From the NCBI RefSeq assembly GCF_050467285.1, contig NZ_JBCMUN010000022.1, forward strand, positions 1-64,000: DNA of 64,000 nt, read 5' to 3'. Every line of letters begins with the position of its first letter. The stretch's first letter is position 1. The notes beneath the pieces were generated by a model. That model ran no database searches. It had not been told where the DNA came from and worked only from the letters and a program-made list of their open reading frames with translations. Positions 16,591 through 24,747 of this stretch are shown here, in pieces. Both the position numbers and the translations under genes were made by a program. This stretch comes from Paenibacillus_E oryzisoli_A (GTDB taxonomy: Bacteria > Bacillota > Bacilli > Paenibacillales > NBRC-103111).

Positions 16591-16644
16591 TTGCCCTCCC
16601 GACTTCCACTCGTTATACTAGACTCAATAGTCGGAATAACCGAC
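16591..16644 (+). promoter_or_regulatory. Promoter and palindromic operator of the Xre repressor gene
   Basis: A good sigma-A promoter: TTGCCC at 16591-16596, 17-bp spacer, TATACT at 16614-16619. Just downstream, at the expected transcription start, is a dyad GTCGG-AATAA-CCGAC (16630-16644), a plausible site for autoregulation by the Xre protein. Confidence 0.65.
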
Positions 16645-16664
16645 ATGAAAGCGAGGATCCCATC

Positions 16665-17051
16665 ATGTCCATAGGCGCCAACATCAAGCGATTTCGTAAA
16701 GAACGGAAATTAACGCAAGTCGAACTGGCCGAGAAGTCCAGTCTCTCTCGTTCGTATCTTGCCGATATTGAAGGAGATCGGTACAATCCAAGTGTAGAGA
16801 CGCTCAAATCCATCGCAGAAGCGTTGAACATCCCCACGCATCATCTCCTGGATGAAGACAACGCACCGCCGCCGGATTGGGCAACGTCCAAAGATTTGCG
16901 GGATTTTAAAAAAATGCTGCTCGAAGATGCGCCTGTCATGTTTGACGGGGTTCCGCTGGATCAGGACGATAAAGACAAAGTGATGAAAGTAATGGAAGCG
17001 ATTTTCTGGGATGCCAAGAAGAAAAACAAGAGGAAGCCTATCGAAGAGTAG
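16665..17051 (+). CDS. Xre-family repressor of the tail locus
   Basis: 128 aa from the ATG at 16665, 7 nt after GAGGA. Residues ~1-60 are a standard HTH_3 domain (IGANIKRFRKERKLTQVELA, SRSYLADIEGDRYNPSVETL). The rest contains DLRDFKKMLLEDAPVMFDGV and a Lys-rich end, the region that contacts partner proteins in PBSX Xre-like repressors. It is divergent from the tail operon and followed at once by an ImmA-type protease gene, the usual lysogeny switch in which the protease inactivates the repressor. Confidence 0.9.
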   Translation: MSIGANIKRFRKERKLTQVELAEKSSLSRSYLADIEGDRYNPSVETLKSIAEALNIPTHHLLDEDNAPPPDWATSKDLRDFKKMLLEDAPVMFDGVPLDQDDKDKVMKVMEAIFWDAKKKNKRKPIEE

Positions 17052-17063
17052 CGGAGGACCTGA

Positions 17064-17471
17064 ATGGACGAACTTATTTATAAGCTAATTCGCAAATATA
17101 AAACGAATAATCCATTCGAGCTGGCCAAATGCCTGAATATCAACGTGGTGTTCCACGATCTCGGCGACAACACCCGCGGGTTCTACACCAAAAAGCTGCG
17201 CCGACGCTATATTGTGATTCATAATCAACTGGATGAAAACTGGCAGCGTTTCGTCTGCGCGCACGAACTCGCCCATGACAGGCTGCATCCCGGCATCAGC
17301 CGTTTTTGGATAGACGAGTCCTCCTTCTTTGTCGCAGGCAAATTTGAAAGACAAGCCAATCGGTTTGCGATCCGGCTGCTGACCGCGGGAGATTCTCCGC
17401 AGCAGGGGGAGTCGCTGCAAAGCTTTTTTAACCGGCATAACATACCGGAGAGTATGGAGGCTTTTTATTAG
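17064..17471 (+). CDS. ImmA/IrrE-family metallopeptidase (XkdA-like)
   Basis: 135 aa with a zinc-binding HExxH motif, VCAHELAHDRLHPG, and downstream KFERQANRFAIRLL, which carries the third metal ligand region of the family. It starts 12 nt after the Xre stop. ImmA and XkdA cleave or antagonise the cognate Xre repressor after DNA damage, giving a second route to induction besides the LexA-like site. The motif is intact, so the enzyme should be active. Confidence 0.88.
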   Translation: MDELIYKLIRKYKTNNPFELAKCLNINVVFHDLGDNTRGFYTKKLRRRYIVIHNQLDENWQRFVCAHELAHDRLHPGISRFWIDESSFFVAGKFERQANRFAIRLLTAGDSPQQGESLQSFFNRHNIPESMEAFY

Positions 17472-17784
17472 CGCGCCTTGGAGCGAGGCCGGTGTGATAA
17501 AAAGCTGTAACAGGCGCCACAACGCTTATTGCCTCGAAAAACGAGCATTTTTTATTCTAACGGTTGCCGCAACGCTTATTTCTATGAAATCTGGTGAAAT
17601 CAGGCTGATTTCGTACAAATAAGCTCCGTGGCGACCGTTACAGTTTGAAATGGCGGATTTTGCGCCAAATAGCCGCTGTGGCGACCGTTAGCGCCAGCAA
17701 CGTAAGCATCGTGCCCTCTCCGTCCCCCGCACGCAACCGCTGTTCCCGCTACGGCAGTCCGCATATATTAGAAGCCTGCGCCAC
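17472..17784. other. Gene-free interval holding the 23-nt repeats
   Basis: About 310 nt (to the suf terminator) without a credible gene on either strand. It holds four copies of a 23-nt repeat (next entry) and otherwise nothing recognised. No attachment site or integrase is visible at this edge of the tail locus. Confidence 0.6.
17508..17690. repeat. Four 23-nt repeats, two direct and two inverted
   Basis: Copies at 17508-17530 and 17558-17580 (taacNggcgccNcaacgcttatt type; second copy TAACGGTTGCCGCAACGC...) are followed by inverted copies at 17618-17640 and 17668-17690 (AATAAGCTCCGTGGCGACC...). Copies within each orientation are exactly 50 nt apart and the two pairs face each other, so the transcript could fold into a long hairpin. 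Copies match each other at most positions. It resembles a REP/BIME-type element. Confidence 0.8.
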
Positions 17785-17848
17785 AAAAAAATACGTGCCC
17801 GCGCGACTTGAGGAAGCAATCCCCTAAGTCATTGCGGACACGTATTTT
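17785..17848 (-). terminator. Terminator of the suf operon
   Basis: On the minus strand AAAATACGTGTCCGC (17848-17834) pairs with GCGGGCACGTATTTTTTT (17802-17785). The 30-nt loop holds an inner stem (GACTT/AAGTC). The run of T after the stem makes a clear terminator 43 nt past the sufB stop. Confidence 0.88.
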
Positions 17849-17891
17849 ACACACCAGGAAGCTTGAAGACATTGCTTTGAATTATCAAAGC

Positions 17892-19289
17892 TTATCCGAT
17901 GCTTCCTTCCATCTCAAATTTTATCAATCTATTCATCTCAACCGCATATTCCATCGGCAGCTCTTTCGTGAACGGCTCGATGAAGCCCATAACGATCATT
18001 TGCGTCGCCTCGGCTTCGGTTAGACCACGGCTCATGAGGTAGAACAATTGGTCCTCAGACACCTTGGAAACCGTTGCTTCGTGCTCAAGCGTAATGTTAT
18101 CGTTCATGATTTCGTTGTACGGAATCGTATCCGACGTCGATTCGTTATCCAGGATCAGCGTGTCGCACTTGATGTTCGCTTTGGAACCTTGGGAGTTGCG
18201 TCCGAAGGAAGCGAGACCACGGTACGTTACTTTACCGCCGTGCTTGGAGATCGATTTGGATACGATCGTGGATGTTGTATCCGGTGCAAGGTGCGTCATT
18301 TTCGCGCCTGCGTCTTGGTGTTGGCCTTTACCCGCAACCGCGATGGAAAGCACCATACCTTTCGCGCCGCGGCCTTTAAGCACAACAGCCGGATATTTCA
18401 TCGTCAGCTTGGAACCGATGTTGCCGTCGACCCATTCCATGGTCGCGCCTTCTTCAGCAACCGCACGTTTGGTCACGAGGTTGTAGATGTTTGGCGCCCA
18501 GTTTTGGATCGTTGTATAACGCGCACGGGAGTTCTTCAGACACACGATTTCAACGACCGCGGAGTGCAAGGAGTTCGTGCTGTAGATCGGCGCTGTGCAG
18601 CCTTCTACGTAGTGCACGAAGCTCTCTTCGTCGGTGATGATGAGCGTACGCTCGAATTGCCCCATGTTCTCGGAGTTGATGCGGAAGTAAGCCTGCAAAG
18701 GCACTTCGCATTTGACGCCTTTTGGCACGTAGATGAACGAGCCTCCGGACCAAACGGCGCTGTTCAGCGCAGCGAATTTGTTATCGGACGGAGGAATGAC
18801 CGTACCGAAGTATTGTCTGAAAAGCTCAGGGTACTCGCGCAAGGCAGAGTCGGTATCCATGAAGATAACCCCTTGATCTTCCAGCTCTTTTTGCATGCTG
18901 TGGTAAACAACCTCGGATTCGTACTGCGCGGATACGCCCGCTAGGAACTTTTGCTCCGCTTCCGGAATACCGAGCTTATCGAACGTTTCCTTAATTTCCG
19001 TAGGAACTTCTTCCCATGTTTTCCCTTGCTTCTCGGATGGACGCACGTAGTACTGAATGTCGTTAAAGTCCAGATCGTCCATGTTGCCGCCCCAACGCGG
19101 CATCGGCATTTTGAAGAATTGCTCCAAGGACTTCAAGCGGAACTCCAGCATCCACTCCGGCTCGCCCTTAATTCTTGAGATTTCTTCAACGATTTCACGA
19201 GTCAAACCTTTGCCCGATTGGAAAATGGCTTTGTGCTCATCCCGAAAACCATACTTATACTCTTCAAGATCCGGCATTTGTTTCGCCAT
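17892..19289 (-). CDS. sufB: Fe-S cluster assembly protein SufB
   Basis: 465 aa from the ATG at 19289, which has AAGGAGG-type spacing in front; an in-frame upstream ATG lies inside that site. SufB forms the SufBC2D scaffold on which Fe-S clusters are built. Conserved signs: MPDLEEYKYGFRDEHKAIF, EGCTAPIYSTNSLHSAVVEI, VLKGRGAKGMVLSIAVAGKG and, near the end, LMSRGLTEAEATQMIVMGFI. The fifth and last gene of sufCDSUB, 54 nt after sufU. Length normal for Bacillales. Confidence 0.97.
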   Translation of the reverse strand: MAKQMPDLEEYKYGFRDEHKAIFQSGKGLTREIVEEISRIKGEPEWMLEFRLKSLEQFFKMPMPRWGGNMDDLDFNDIQYYVRPSEKQGKTWEEVPTEIKETFDKLGIPEAEQKFLAGVSAQYESEVVYHSMQKELEDQGVIFMDTDSALREYPELFRQYFGTVIPPSDNKFAALNSAVWSGGSFIYVPKGVKCEVPLQAYFRINSENMGQFERTLIITDEESFVHYVEGCTAPIYSTNSLHSAVVEIVCLKNSRARYTTIQNWAPNIYNLVTKRAVAEEGATMEWVDGNIGSKLTMKYPAVVLKGRGAKGMVLSIAVAGKGQHQDAGAKMTHLAPDTTSTIVSKSISKHGGKVTYRGLASFGRNSQGSKANIKCDTLILDNESTSDTIPYNEIMNDNITLEHEATVSKVSEDQLFYLMSRGLTEAEATQMIVMGFIEPFTKELPMEYAVEMNRLIKFEMEGSIG

Positions 19290-19343
19290 GGTTGATTCCT
19301 CCTTCATGTGTAATGTTTATATGTGGTTCACGAAAAAAATGTG

Positions 19344-19778
19344 CTAGTGTTCGGTTTTGTGCGTATGCTCGATCCCTTTGCGCAGTGCGTTCCAGGCCAG
19401 CGTGGCACATTTGATTCTCGCAGGGAATTTATTGACGCCGGACAGCGCCTCAATGTCCTCGTACTCGAATTCGACCGGCTCCCCCTTCATCAAAGAAGAG
19501 AAATCCTCCGCCATCTTCAATGCCTCTTCAAGCGACTTGCCTTTAACGGCATCCGTCATCATCGAAGCGGAAGACATGGAGATGGAGCAGCCTTCTCCAG
19601 TGAACTTCGCCAGTTTGACAATCCCGTCTTCCACCTGCATTTGAAGCGAAATTTTATCGCCGCAGGTCGGATTGTTCAAGTCGATCGTTACGGCTTCATC
19701 CGATTCAAATTTCCCCCGATTACGAGGCGTTTTATAGTGATCCATGATCACGCGACGGTACAAGTCATCCAATTGCAT
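19344..19778 (-). CDS. sufU: SufU, sulfurtransferase partner of SufS
   Basis: 144 aa. Zn-binding cysteines occur in NPTCGDKISL, GEGCSISMSSASMM and FPARIKCATLAWNAL, the standard SufU pattern. In Firmicutes SufU accepts persulfide sulfur from SufS and passes it to SufB. The gene starts 14 nt inside the 3' end of sufS, which implies coupled translation. His-rich tail (IEHTHKTEH). Confidence 0.95.
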   Translation of the reverse strand: MQLDDLYRRVIMDHYKTPRNRGKFESDEAVTIDLNNPTCGDKISLQMQVEDGIVKLAKFTGEGCSISMSSASMMTDAVKGKSLEEALKMAEDFSSLMKGEPVEFEYEDIEALSGVNKFPARIKCATLAWNALRKGIEHTHKTEH

Positions 19779-20991
19779 GGCCGAAGTACTCCTTTGTCTT
19801 TTGTAAGGCCATCACGAGACGGTCTATATCCTCTTCCGTATTGTAGAGATAAAAGCTTGCGCGTGCCGTCGAGCTGACTTCCAGCCATCTCATCAGCGGC
19901 TGGCAGCAGTGGTGGCCTGCACGAATGGCGATGCCTTCCGCGTCCAGCACCGTAGCCACGTCGTGCGGATGCACGTCGCCGAGGTTGAACGTCACAAGCC
20001 CCGCACGATTCGTCGTCGGTCCGTAAACCGTCAAATCCTCGAGCTGCGTCATGCGCTCCAGCGCATACTGCGTAAGCTGAACGTCATGCTGATACACGTT
20101 CTCCATGCCGACTTCCTGCAGGAAGTCGATCGCCGCGCCAAGCCCTACAGCGCCGGCGATAATCGGCGTGCCGCCCTCGAATTTCCAAGGAAGCTCCTTC
20201 CATGTGGAATTGTACAAATCCACATGGTCGATCATTTCGCCGCCGAACTCAACCGGCTCCATTTCTTCGAGCAGCGCCTTCTTCCCATACAATGCCCCGA
20301 TTCCGGTCGGCGCACACATTTTATGGCCGGACAGCGCGTAGAAATCGCAATCCAGATCCTGCACATCCACTTTCATGTGCGGCGTGCTTTGCGCACCGTC
20401 GACAACCATTTTCGCACCGTGCTTGTGGGCGATCTTCGCGATGTCCTTCACAGGATTCACGACGCCGAGCACGTTGGAAATGTAGACAACCGAAACGATT
20501 TTGGTGCGATCTGTAATCGTGCTTTCCACATCCGCCAGCGCAATCGAGCCGTCCGGCTGAAGCGGAATATATTTTAATGTAGCGCCCGTCGCCTTAGCGG
20601 CTTGCTGCCAAGGAATCAGGTTGCTGTGGTGCTCCATCGGCGTAATGACGATTTCGTCGCCTTCTTTCAGCACCGAGCGCGCATAGCTGGACGCTACAAG
20701 ATTGATGGCCGTAGTCGTACCTCTGGTAAAAATAATTTCCTGCTCGCTGGCTGCGCCGATGAACTTCGCCACTTTGGCTCTAGCTCCTTCGTACGCATCC
20801 GTTGCCCTGGAGCCGAGGGTATGAACACCGCGATGAACGTTAGCATTATCCCATTCATAGTAATGCTTCAGTGCCTCGATCACCTGAATCGGCTTCTGGG
20901 AGGTAGCAGCGCTGTCCAAATACACCAGGGGATGACCATTCACTTCTTGCTTTAAAATGGGAAATAGTTCACGTATCTCGGCTGTATTCAT
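19765..20991 (-). CDS. sufS: Cysteine desulfurase SufS
   Basis: 408-aa PLP enzyme converting cysteine to alanine plus enzyme-bound persulfide. The PLP lysine is in YALSGHKMCAPTGIGALYG; the catalytic Cys is in the C-terminal loop RAGHHCCQPLMRW. Other signatures are HRGVHTLGSRATDAYEGAR and EIIFTRGTTTAINLVASSY. The start overlaps the end of sufD by 4 nt (ATGA). Class II (SufS/CsdB) length and motif spacing. Confidence 0.97.
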   Translation of the reverse strand: MNTAEIRELFPILKQEVNGHPLVYLDSAATSQKPIQVIEALKHYYEWDNANVHRGVHTLGSRATDAYEGARAKVAKFIGAASEQEIIFTRGTTTAINLVASSYARSVLKEGDEIVITPMEHHSNLIPWQQAAKATGATLKYIPLQPDGSIALADVESTITDRTKIVSVVYISNVLGVVNPVKDIAKIAHKHGAKMVVDGAQSTPHMKVDVQDLDCDFYALSGHKMCAPTGIGALYGKKALLEEMEPVEFGGEMIDHVDLYNSTWKELPWKFEGGTPIIAGAVGLGAAIDFLQEVGMENVYQHDVQLTQYALERMTQLEDLTVYGPTTNRAGLVTFNLGDVHPHDVATVLDAEGIAIRAGHHCCQPLMRWLEVSSTARASFYLYNTEEDIDRLVMALQKTKEYFGHAIG

Positions 20992-22283
20992 TGTCCCAGC
21001 TTCCTCTCCACTAAGCTTTGCAGCTGATCTTCAACGCTTTGCAACGGAATCTCGGACACGATTGGCGCCAAGAAACCGTAGATGATCAGACGTTGAGCCT
21101 CTTCCTTCGTAATCCCGCGCGACATCAGGTAGTGAACCTGCTCCGCATTGACTTGGCCTACGCTCGCAGCATGGCCAGCTTTTACATCATCTTCATCGAT
21201 CAAAAGAATCGGATTCGCGTCCCCGCGAGCTTTCGGGCTCAGCATAAGCACTTTCTCCGTTTGTTGGCCGTTACAGCCTGTTGCGCCCTTCTCGATCTTC
21301 GTGATGCCGTTGATGATCGCCGTCGCGCCGTCACGCATAACCGCACGCGTAATCATATCGCTCGTGGATGCTTTGCCCCAGTGAACGGCGCGTGTCGTCA
21401 GGTTCAGCTTCTGCTCTTGCGTGCCGACACAGATCACTTTCGCATCGGAGTCGGAGCCTTTGCCGCGCAAAATCGACGTCGTATCGGACATCGAGTTGCC
21501 AAAGTTCAGCTCGCCGACAACCCACGCGATCGCGGAATCGTCTTCGAGAATCGCACGGCGGTAAGTCAGGTCGGTCACGGACTCTTCCATGCTGTGCACG
21601 GAGGAATAGTTCACGCGAGCGCCCGGTTTCGTGAAGACTTCCACGACGCCGTTTTGTACGAGCGCAGCACCGCCGACAGCGGATACGTAATTTTCAACAA
21701 AGCTTACAGAACTGAATTGCTCAGCTACGATCAAAATATGCGGCGCAAACGTCGCTTCCGCATCGTCCGCGATGAACAGCGCTTGAAGCGGAGCTTCAAC
21801 CACGACATTTTTCGGAACGTAGATGAAGACCCCGCCGTTCCACAGCGCCGCATGCGTCGCCGTCACTTGATTTTCGTTTGCTTCAACGGCTTTCATGAAG
21901 TAAGGCTTCACGAGGTCCGCATGCTCGCGTACCGCTGTTTCGAGATCGGTGAAGATCACACCCTGCGCTTTCAGCGCTTCGGACACTTGCGTGAACACGA
22001 TGCCGGAGTTGCGCTGCACGATCAAGTTCTCTCCGCCAGCCAACCCTTGGCTGACAGCTGGAAGTGCATCCACAGACGCCACAGGCGACTGGGCTTTATA
22101 GGAACCGTAGGAGGAAATGCTCCAGCGGTCGATTCTTGTTTTTTCAAGCGTTGGTAAGTCCAACGAATTCGCCAGGGAGAGACCTTCGGAACGAAGTGTC
22201 GTCATCCATTCCGGTTCTTGTTTGCTTCTGGAAAGCTCAAGCACCGAGTTCGAATCGATGGATAGGGTCGTTTGATTGCTCAT
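20988..22283 (-). CDS. sufD: Fe-S cluster assembly protein SufD
   Basis: 431 aa, paralogue of SufB and partner in the SufBC2D scaffold. It carries the C-terminal family core (ARGDANPILLIDEDDVKAGH, AASVGQVNAEQVHYLMSRGI) with the conserved His in AGHAASVGQ. The N-terminus is diverged, as usual (TTLSIDSNSVLELSRSKQEP). It follows sufC by 31 nt and overlaps sufS by 4 nt. Confidence 0.96.
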   Translation of the reverse strand: MSNQTTLSIDSNSVLELSRSKQEPEWMTTLRSEGLSLANSLDLPTLEKTRIDRWSISSYGSYKAQSPVASVDALPAVSQGLAGGENLIVQRNSGIVFTQVSEALKAQGVIFTDLETAVREHADLVKPYFMKAVEANENQVTATHAALWNGGVFIYVPKNVVVEAPLQALFIADDAEATFAPHILIVAEQFSSVSFVENYVSAVGGAALVQNGVVEVFTKPGARVNYSSVHSMEESVTDLTYRRAILEDDSAIAWVVGELNFGNSMSDTTSILRGKGSDSDAKVICVGTQEQKLNLTTRAVHWGKASTSDMITRAVMRDGATAIINGITKIEKGATGCNGQQTEKVLMLSPKARGDANPILLIDEDDVKAGHAASVGQVNAEQVHYLMSRGITKEEAQRLIIYGFLAPIVSEIPLQSVEDQLQSLVERKLGQ

Positions 22284-22314
22284 AATATCCTCCTGATTAT
22301 TACTTCGGTGTTGA

Positions 22315-23145
22315 TTAGTATTTCGGCGCTGTGGTGTTCATTGGAATTTTGAATTCTTCTTCGTCTTGACCAACCGTTTCGTCCACGATGCCGAGTTCTG
22401 CTTTCACCCAGTCATAGCCTTCCGCTTCCAGACGCTCTGCAAGCTCAGGACCGCCGGATTTAACGATGCGGCCTTGCATCATAACATGTACAAAATCAGG
22501 TTTTACGTAGTTAAGCAGACGTTGATAGTGCGTGATGATCAAGAAACCGCGCTCTTCACTGCGCATAGCGTTAACGCCTTCCGCAACGATACGAAGCGCA
22601 TCGATATCCAGACCGGAGTCGATTTCGTCCAAAATGACGATTTTCGGCTCAAGCAGCAGCATTTGAAGAATTTCGTTACGTTTCTTCTCACCGCCGGAGA
22701 AGCCTTCGTTCAGGTAACGGTGCATGAACTCAGGGTTCATTTCAAGCTGCTTCATTTTCGCTTCCATTTGGCGAATGAACTTGATCAAAGAGATCTCATT
22801 GCCTTCGCCGCGGCGTACGTTGATCGCACTGCGCAGGAAGTCAGCGTTCGTTACGCCCGTAATTTCGCTTGGGTACTGCATCGCCAGGAACAGACCTGCG
22901 CGAGCGCGCTCGTCAACGGCCATTTCCAGCAAATCTTCACCGTCGAGCGTTGCGGAACCTTCCGTCACTTCATATTTCGGGTGCCCCATCAATGCGGAAG
23001 CCAGCGTACTTTTACCCGTACCGTTCGGTCCCATGATCGCATGCACTTCGCCGCCCTTGACTTCAAGGGACAGACCTTTCAAAATTTCCTTTCCTTCGAC
23101 GTTCGCTTTCAGCCCGTCTATTGTAAAAATTGGGGAATTTGCCAT
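22315..23145 (-). CDS. sufC: Fe-S assembly ATPase SufC
   Basis: 276 aa ABC-type ATPase without a transport role; powers SufB/SufD conformational change. Walker A GPNGTGKST, signature LNEGFSGGEKKRNEI and Walker B IVILDEIDSGLDIDALRIV are intact. First gene of the operon, with a promoter and possible iron-responsive site upstream. The 20-odd residue C-terminal tail after VKAELGIVDETVG is slightly longer than in many SufC. Confidence 0.97.
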   Translation of the reverse strand: MANSPIFTIDGLKANVEGKEILKGLSLEVKGGEVHAIMGPNGTGKSTLASALMGHPKYEVTEGSATLDGEDLLEMAVDERARAGLFLAMQYPSEITGVTNADFLRSAINVRRGEGNEISLIKFIRQMEAKMKQLEMNPEFMHRYLNEGFSGGEKKRNEILQMLLLEPKIVILDEIDSGLDIDALRIVAEGVNAMRSEERGFLIITHYQRLLNYVKPDFVHVMMQGRIVKSGGPELAERLEAEGYDWVKAELGIVDETVGQDEEEFKIPMNTTAPKY

Positions 23146-23208
23146 TTTCGATAAGCCTCCATAATGTTGAGTGTACTTTTAAAACAAATGACAACCATAA
23201 ACCTAAAC

Positions 23209-23270
23209 TGATTATCACTGATTCTCATTAGAATAATTCTATTATAACTCACTACTGTAAATCAAGAAAG
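23209..23270 (-). promoter_or_regulatory. suf promoter with Fur/PerR-like repeat
   Basis: Reading leftward: a TATAAT -10 (23247-23242), 17-bp spacer and a weak -35 TTTCTT (23270-23265). Just after the -10 is TGAGAATCAGTGATAATCA (23227-23209), two GAxAAT units 10 nt apart like Fur-family half-sites. Position over the start region fits repression by an iron or peroxide sensor. The match is partial. Confidence 0.45.
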
Positions 23271-23318
23271 GGCATTTCCATACAAAACGAGTGCAAAATG
23301 TGAAAATATGCGTAGTTT

Positions 23319-23888
23319 TTATGTCAAAACCCGTTTTATTTCGGCAAGTTGCGCAGCAAATTGTTCGTCATTCAGGACAGGCTCCAGCCCATCGTCCCCA
23401 GGCGCCTCGTTTCCAAGCTGGATCCAGGATTTGCAGCCCATATAGGCCTGTTCGATCGGAATGGTGATCGGCTGCTTCAAACGATACACCCTTAACAGCA
23501 TAATATGCAGCGGGTTTTTCCGTTTCCACTTCAATCTTTCTTCCGTGAAATTTTCCGTCCAAATGTGAAAAGGAAACAACTGATTGAGCCGCTCTTGCTC
23601 CATGATCTCGATGTCCTCAATCAATCGGGCATAGCTCGTAATCGTGACGTGTGTATCTTCCGCCGACCAGTTCGCAAGCGTCTCGTCAATGACACCTCGG
23701 TACGCTTCCTTCAGCAGTTCCCGGCGTTGGTGCTCATACGTTGGATACAGCAGGAAATCGTGCGACTGCACCTGGAAGTCCCGCGTTTCTTCGATAATCC
23801 CTCCCTTGCGCATAATAAAAATCTGCTTGCCAGCCTCCAGCGCCTTGATCGCCGATGCCCACTCCTTAAGCGCAACTGCGTTCCCCAT
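23319..23888 (-). CDS. DUF1802-family protein
   Basis: 189 aa, cytoplasmic. Family features: MGNAVALKEWASAIKALEAG, IFIMRKGGIIEETRDFQVQS, FLLYPTYEHQRRELLKEAYR, and RLKWKRKNPLHIMLLRVYRL in the C-terminal half. DUF1802 proteins are widespread in Bacillales and cyanobacteria with no known activity. It is transcribed from its own region upstream of suf, on the same strand; the two may be unrelated. Confidence 0.85.
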   Translation of the reverse strand: MGNAVALKEWASAIKALEAGKQIFIMRKGGIIEETRDFQVQSHDFLLYPTYEHQRRELLKEAYRGVIDETLANWSAEDTHVTITSYARLIEDIEIMEQERLNQLFPFHIWTENFTEERLKWKRKNPLHIMLLRVYRLKQPITIPIEQAYMGCKSWIQLGNEAPGDDGLEPVLNDEQFAAQLAEIKRVLT

Positions 23889-23973
23889 TGTGCCAACGCC
23901 TCCGTTCTCCTCATTAATCCATCTATTATAAATAATCTTGCTTTGTAAAACAAATTAGAGAACGCTTACGAAG

Positions 23974-24008
23974 CATAAAAAAACAGCCTCGCTATCAGCA
24001 AGACTGTT
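23974..24008 (-). terminator. Terminator of the 57-aa gene
   Basis: Minus strand: AACAGTCTTGCT pairs with AGCGAGGCTGTT (one G-U, one mismatch) across a 3-nt loop, followed by a run of T. It is 5 nt after the stop at 24013. Confidence 0.75.
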
Positions 24009-24012
24009 CTCC

Positions 24013-24186
24013 TCATTTATCTGACGATTCTGCGTAATATGCGCTCTGAATTCGGGCAAACTGTTCCTGATTTCCCTTCAGCGGGTTCGGGTCCGCAGCC
24101 GGCCTCTGGGGTTCAGCCCAATACGCAACGAGCAAAAGCCCTGCCAGACTCGCGGCAACGAGTAGAACTTGCACAATTTTCTTCAT
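24013..24186 (-). CDS. Small single-pass membrane or secreted peptide, 57 aa
   Basis: The ATG at 24186 has GGAGG 8 nt upstream and the frame runs to a stop at 24013 followed by a terminator, so this is a real small gene. Sequence: a Lys-rich start (MKKIVQVLL), a hydrophobic stretch of about 18 residues (VQVLLVAASLAGLLLVAYW), then a polar tail (PADPNPLKGNQEQFARIQS). It could be a membrane-anchored micropeptide or a signal-peptide protein. Function unknown. Confidence 0.75.
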   Translation of the reverse strand: MKKIVQVLLVAASLAGLLLVAYWAEPQRPAADPNPLKGNQEQFARIQSAYYAESSDK

Positions 24187-24288
24187 CGGCTCTTCCTCCG
24201 ATTCTTCCTATATATAATTCTAGTTTACGGAAGTTTCATCAGAGGCATGTTCGGGCAAATTAAAATTTGTGTAAATTTTCCGTGAAAT

Positions 24289-24747
24289 TTAACCGAGGAA
24301 CGCTTGCAGCATCCAGCGATGCTTCTCGAGGCTCGTCTGAATGCCCAGCAGCATATCCGAAGTCGTCTCATCCGCGACTTGCTGGCAAGCTTCCATGCCG
24401 GCTTTCAACTCTTCCGTAACCGTTGTGAAATCGGCGATGATCGCTTCCACCATCTGATTAGCCGCCTCGCTGCCGGAAGCTTCCTTAATCGAAGCTGTTT
24501 CCAGATACGATTTCATCGTGGCCGCAGGCTTCCCGCCAATCGTCAGCAAGCGCTCCGCCAGTTCATCGATATGCAGCGCGGCTTCATTGTACAGTTCCTC
24601 AAATTTCACATGCAGCGTAAAAAATTGATTGCCTTTCACATACCAGTGGTAGTTATGAAGCTTCACGTAAAGCACGTTCCAGTTGGAAATTTGCTTGTTC
24701 AGGACAGTATGAATCGTTTGCGGGGAAACCGTTGTTGCCGTAGCCAT
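24289..24747 (-). CDS. dps: Dps-family ferritin-like protein
   Basis: 152 aa from the ATG at 24747, with AAGGAGG 6 nt upstream; the longer frame has no ribosome site. The ferroxidase region is intact: NYHWYVKGNQFFTLHVKFEE, ELYNEAALHIDELAERLLTI. Dps forms a 12-subunit shell that oxidises iron and protects DNA in stress. It stands alone and is divergent from mtnK. No PerR site is evident. Confidence 0.93.
   Translation of the reverse strand: MATATTVSPQTIHTVLNKQISNWNVLYVKLHNYHWYVKGNQFFTLHVKFEELYNEAALHIDELAERLLTIGGKPAATMKSYLETASIKEASGSEAANQMVEAIIADFTTVTEELKAGMEACQQVADETTSDMLLGIQTSLEKHRWMLQAFLG

Noticed and set aside
1925..17471. Complete inducible prophage
   Set aside because: No integrase, terminase, portal, capsid or att-like direct repeats could be found at the edges.
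17472..17784. Repeats as a CRISPR array
   Set aside because: Only four copies in two orientations, with no cas genes; spacers are not variable in the CRISPR sense.
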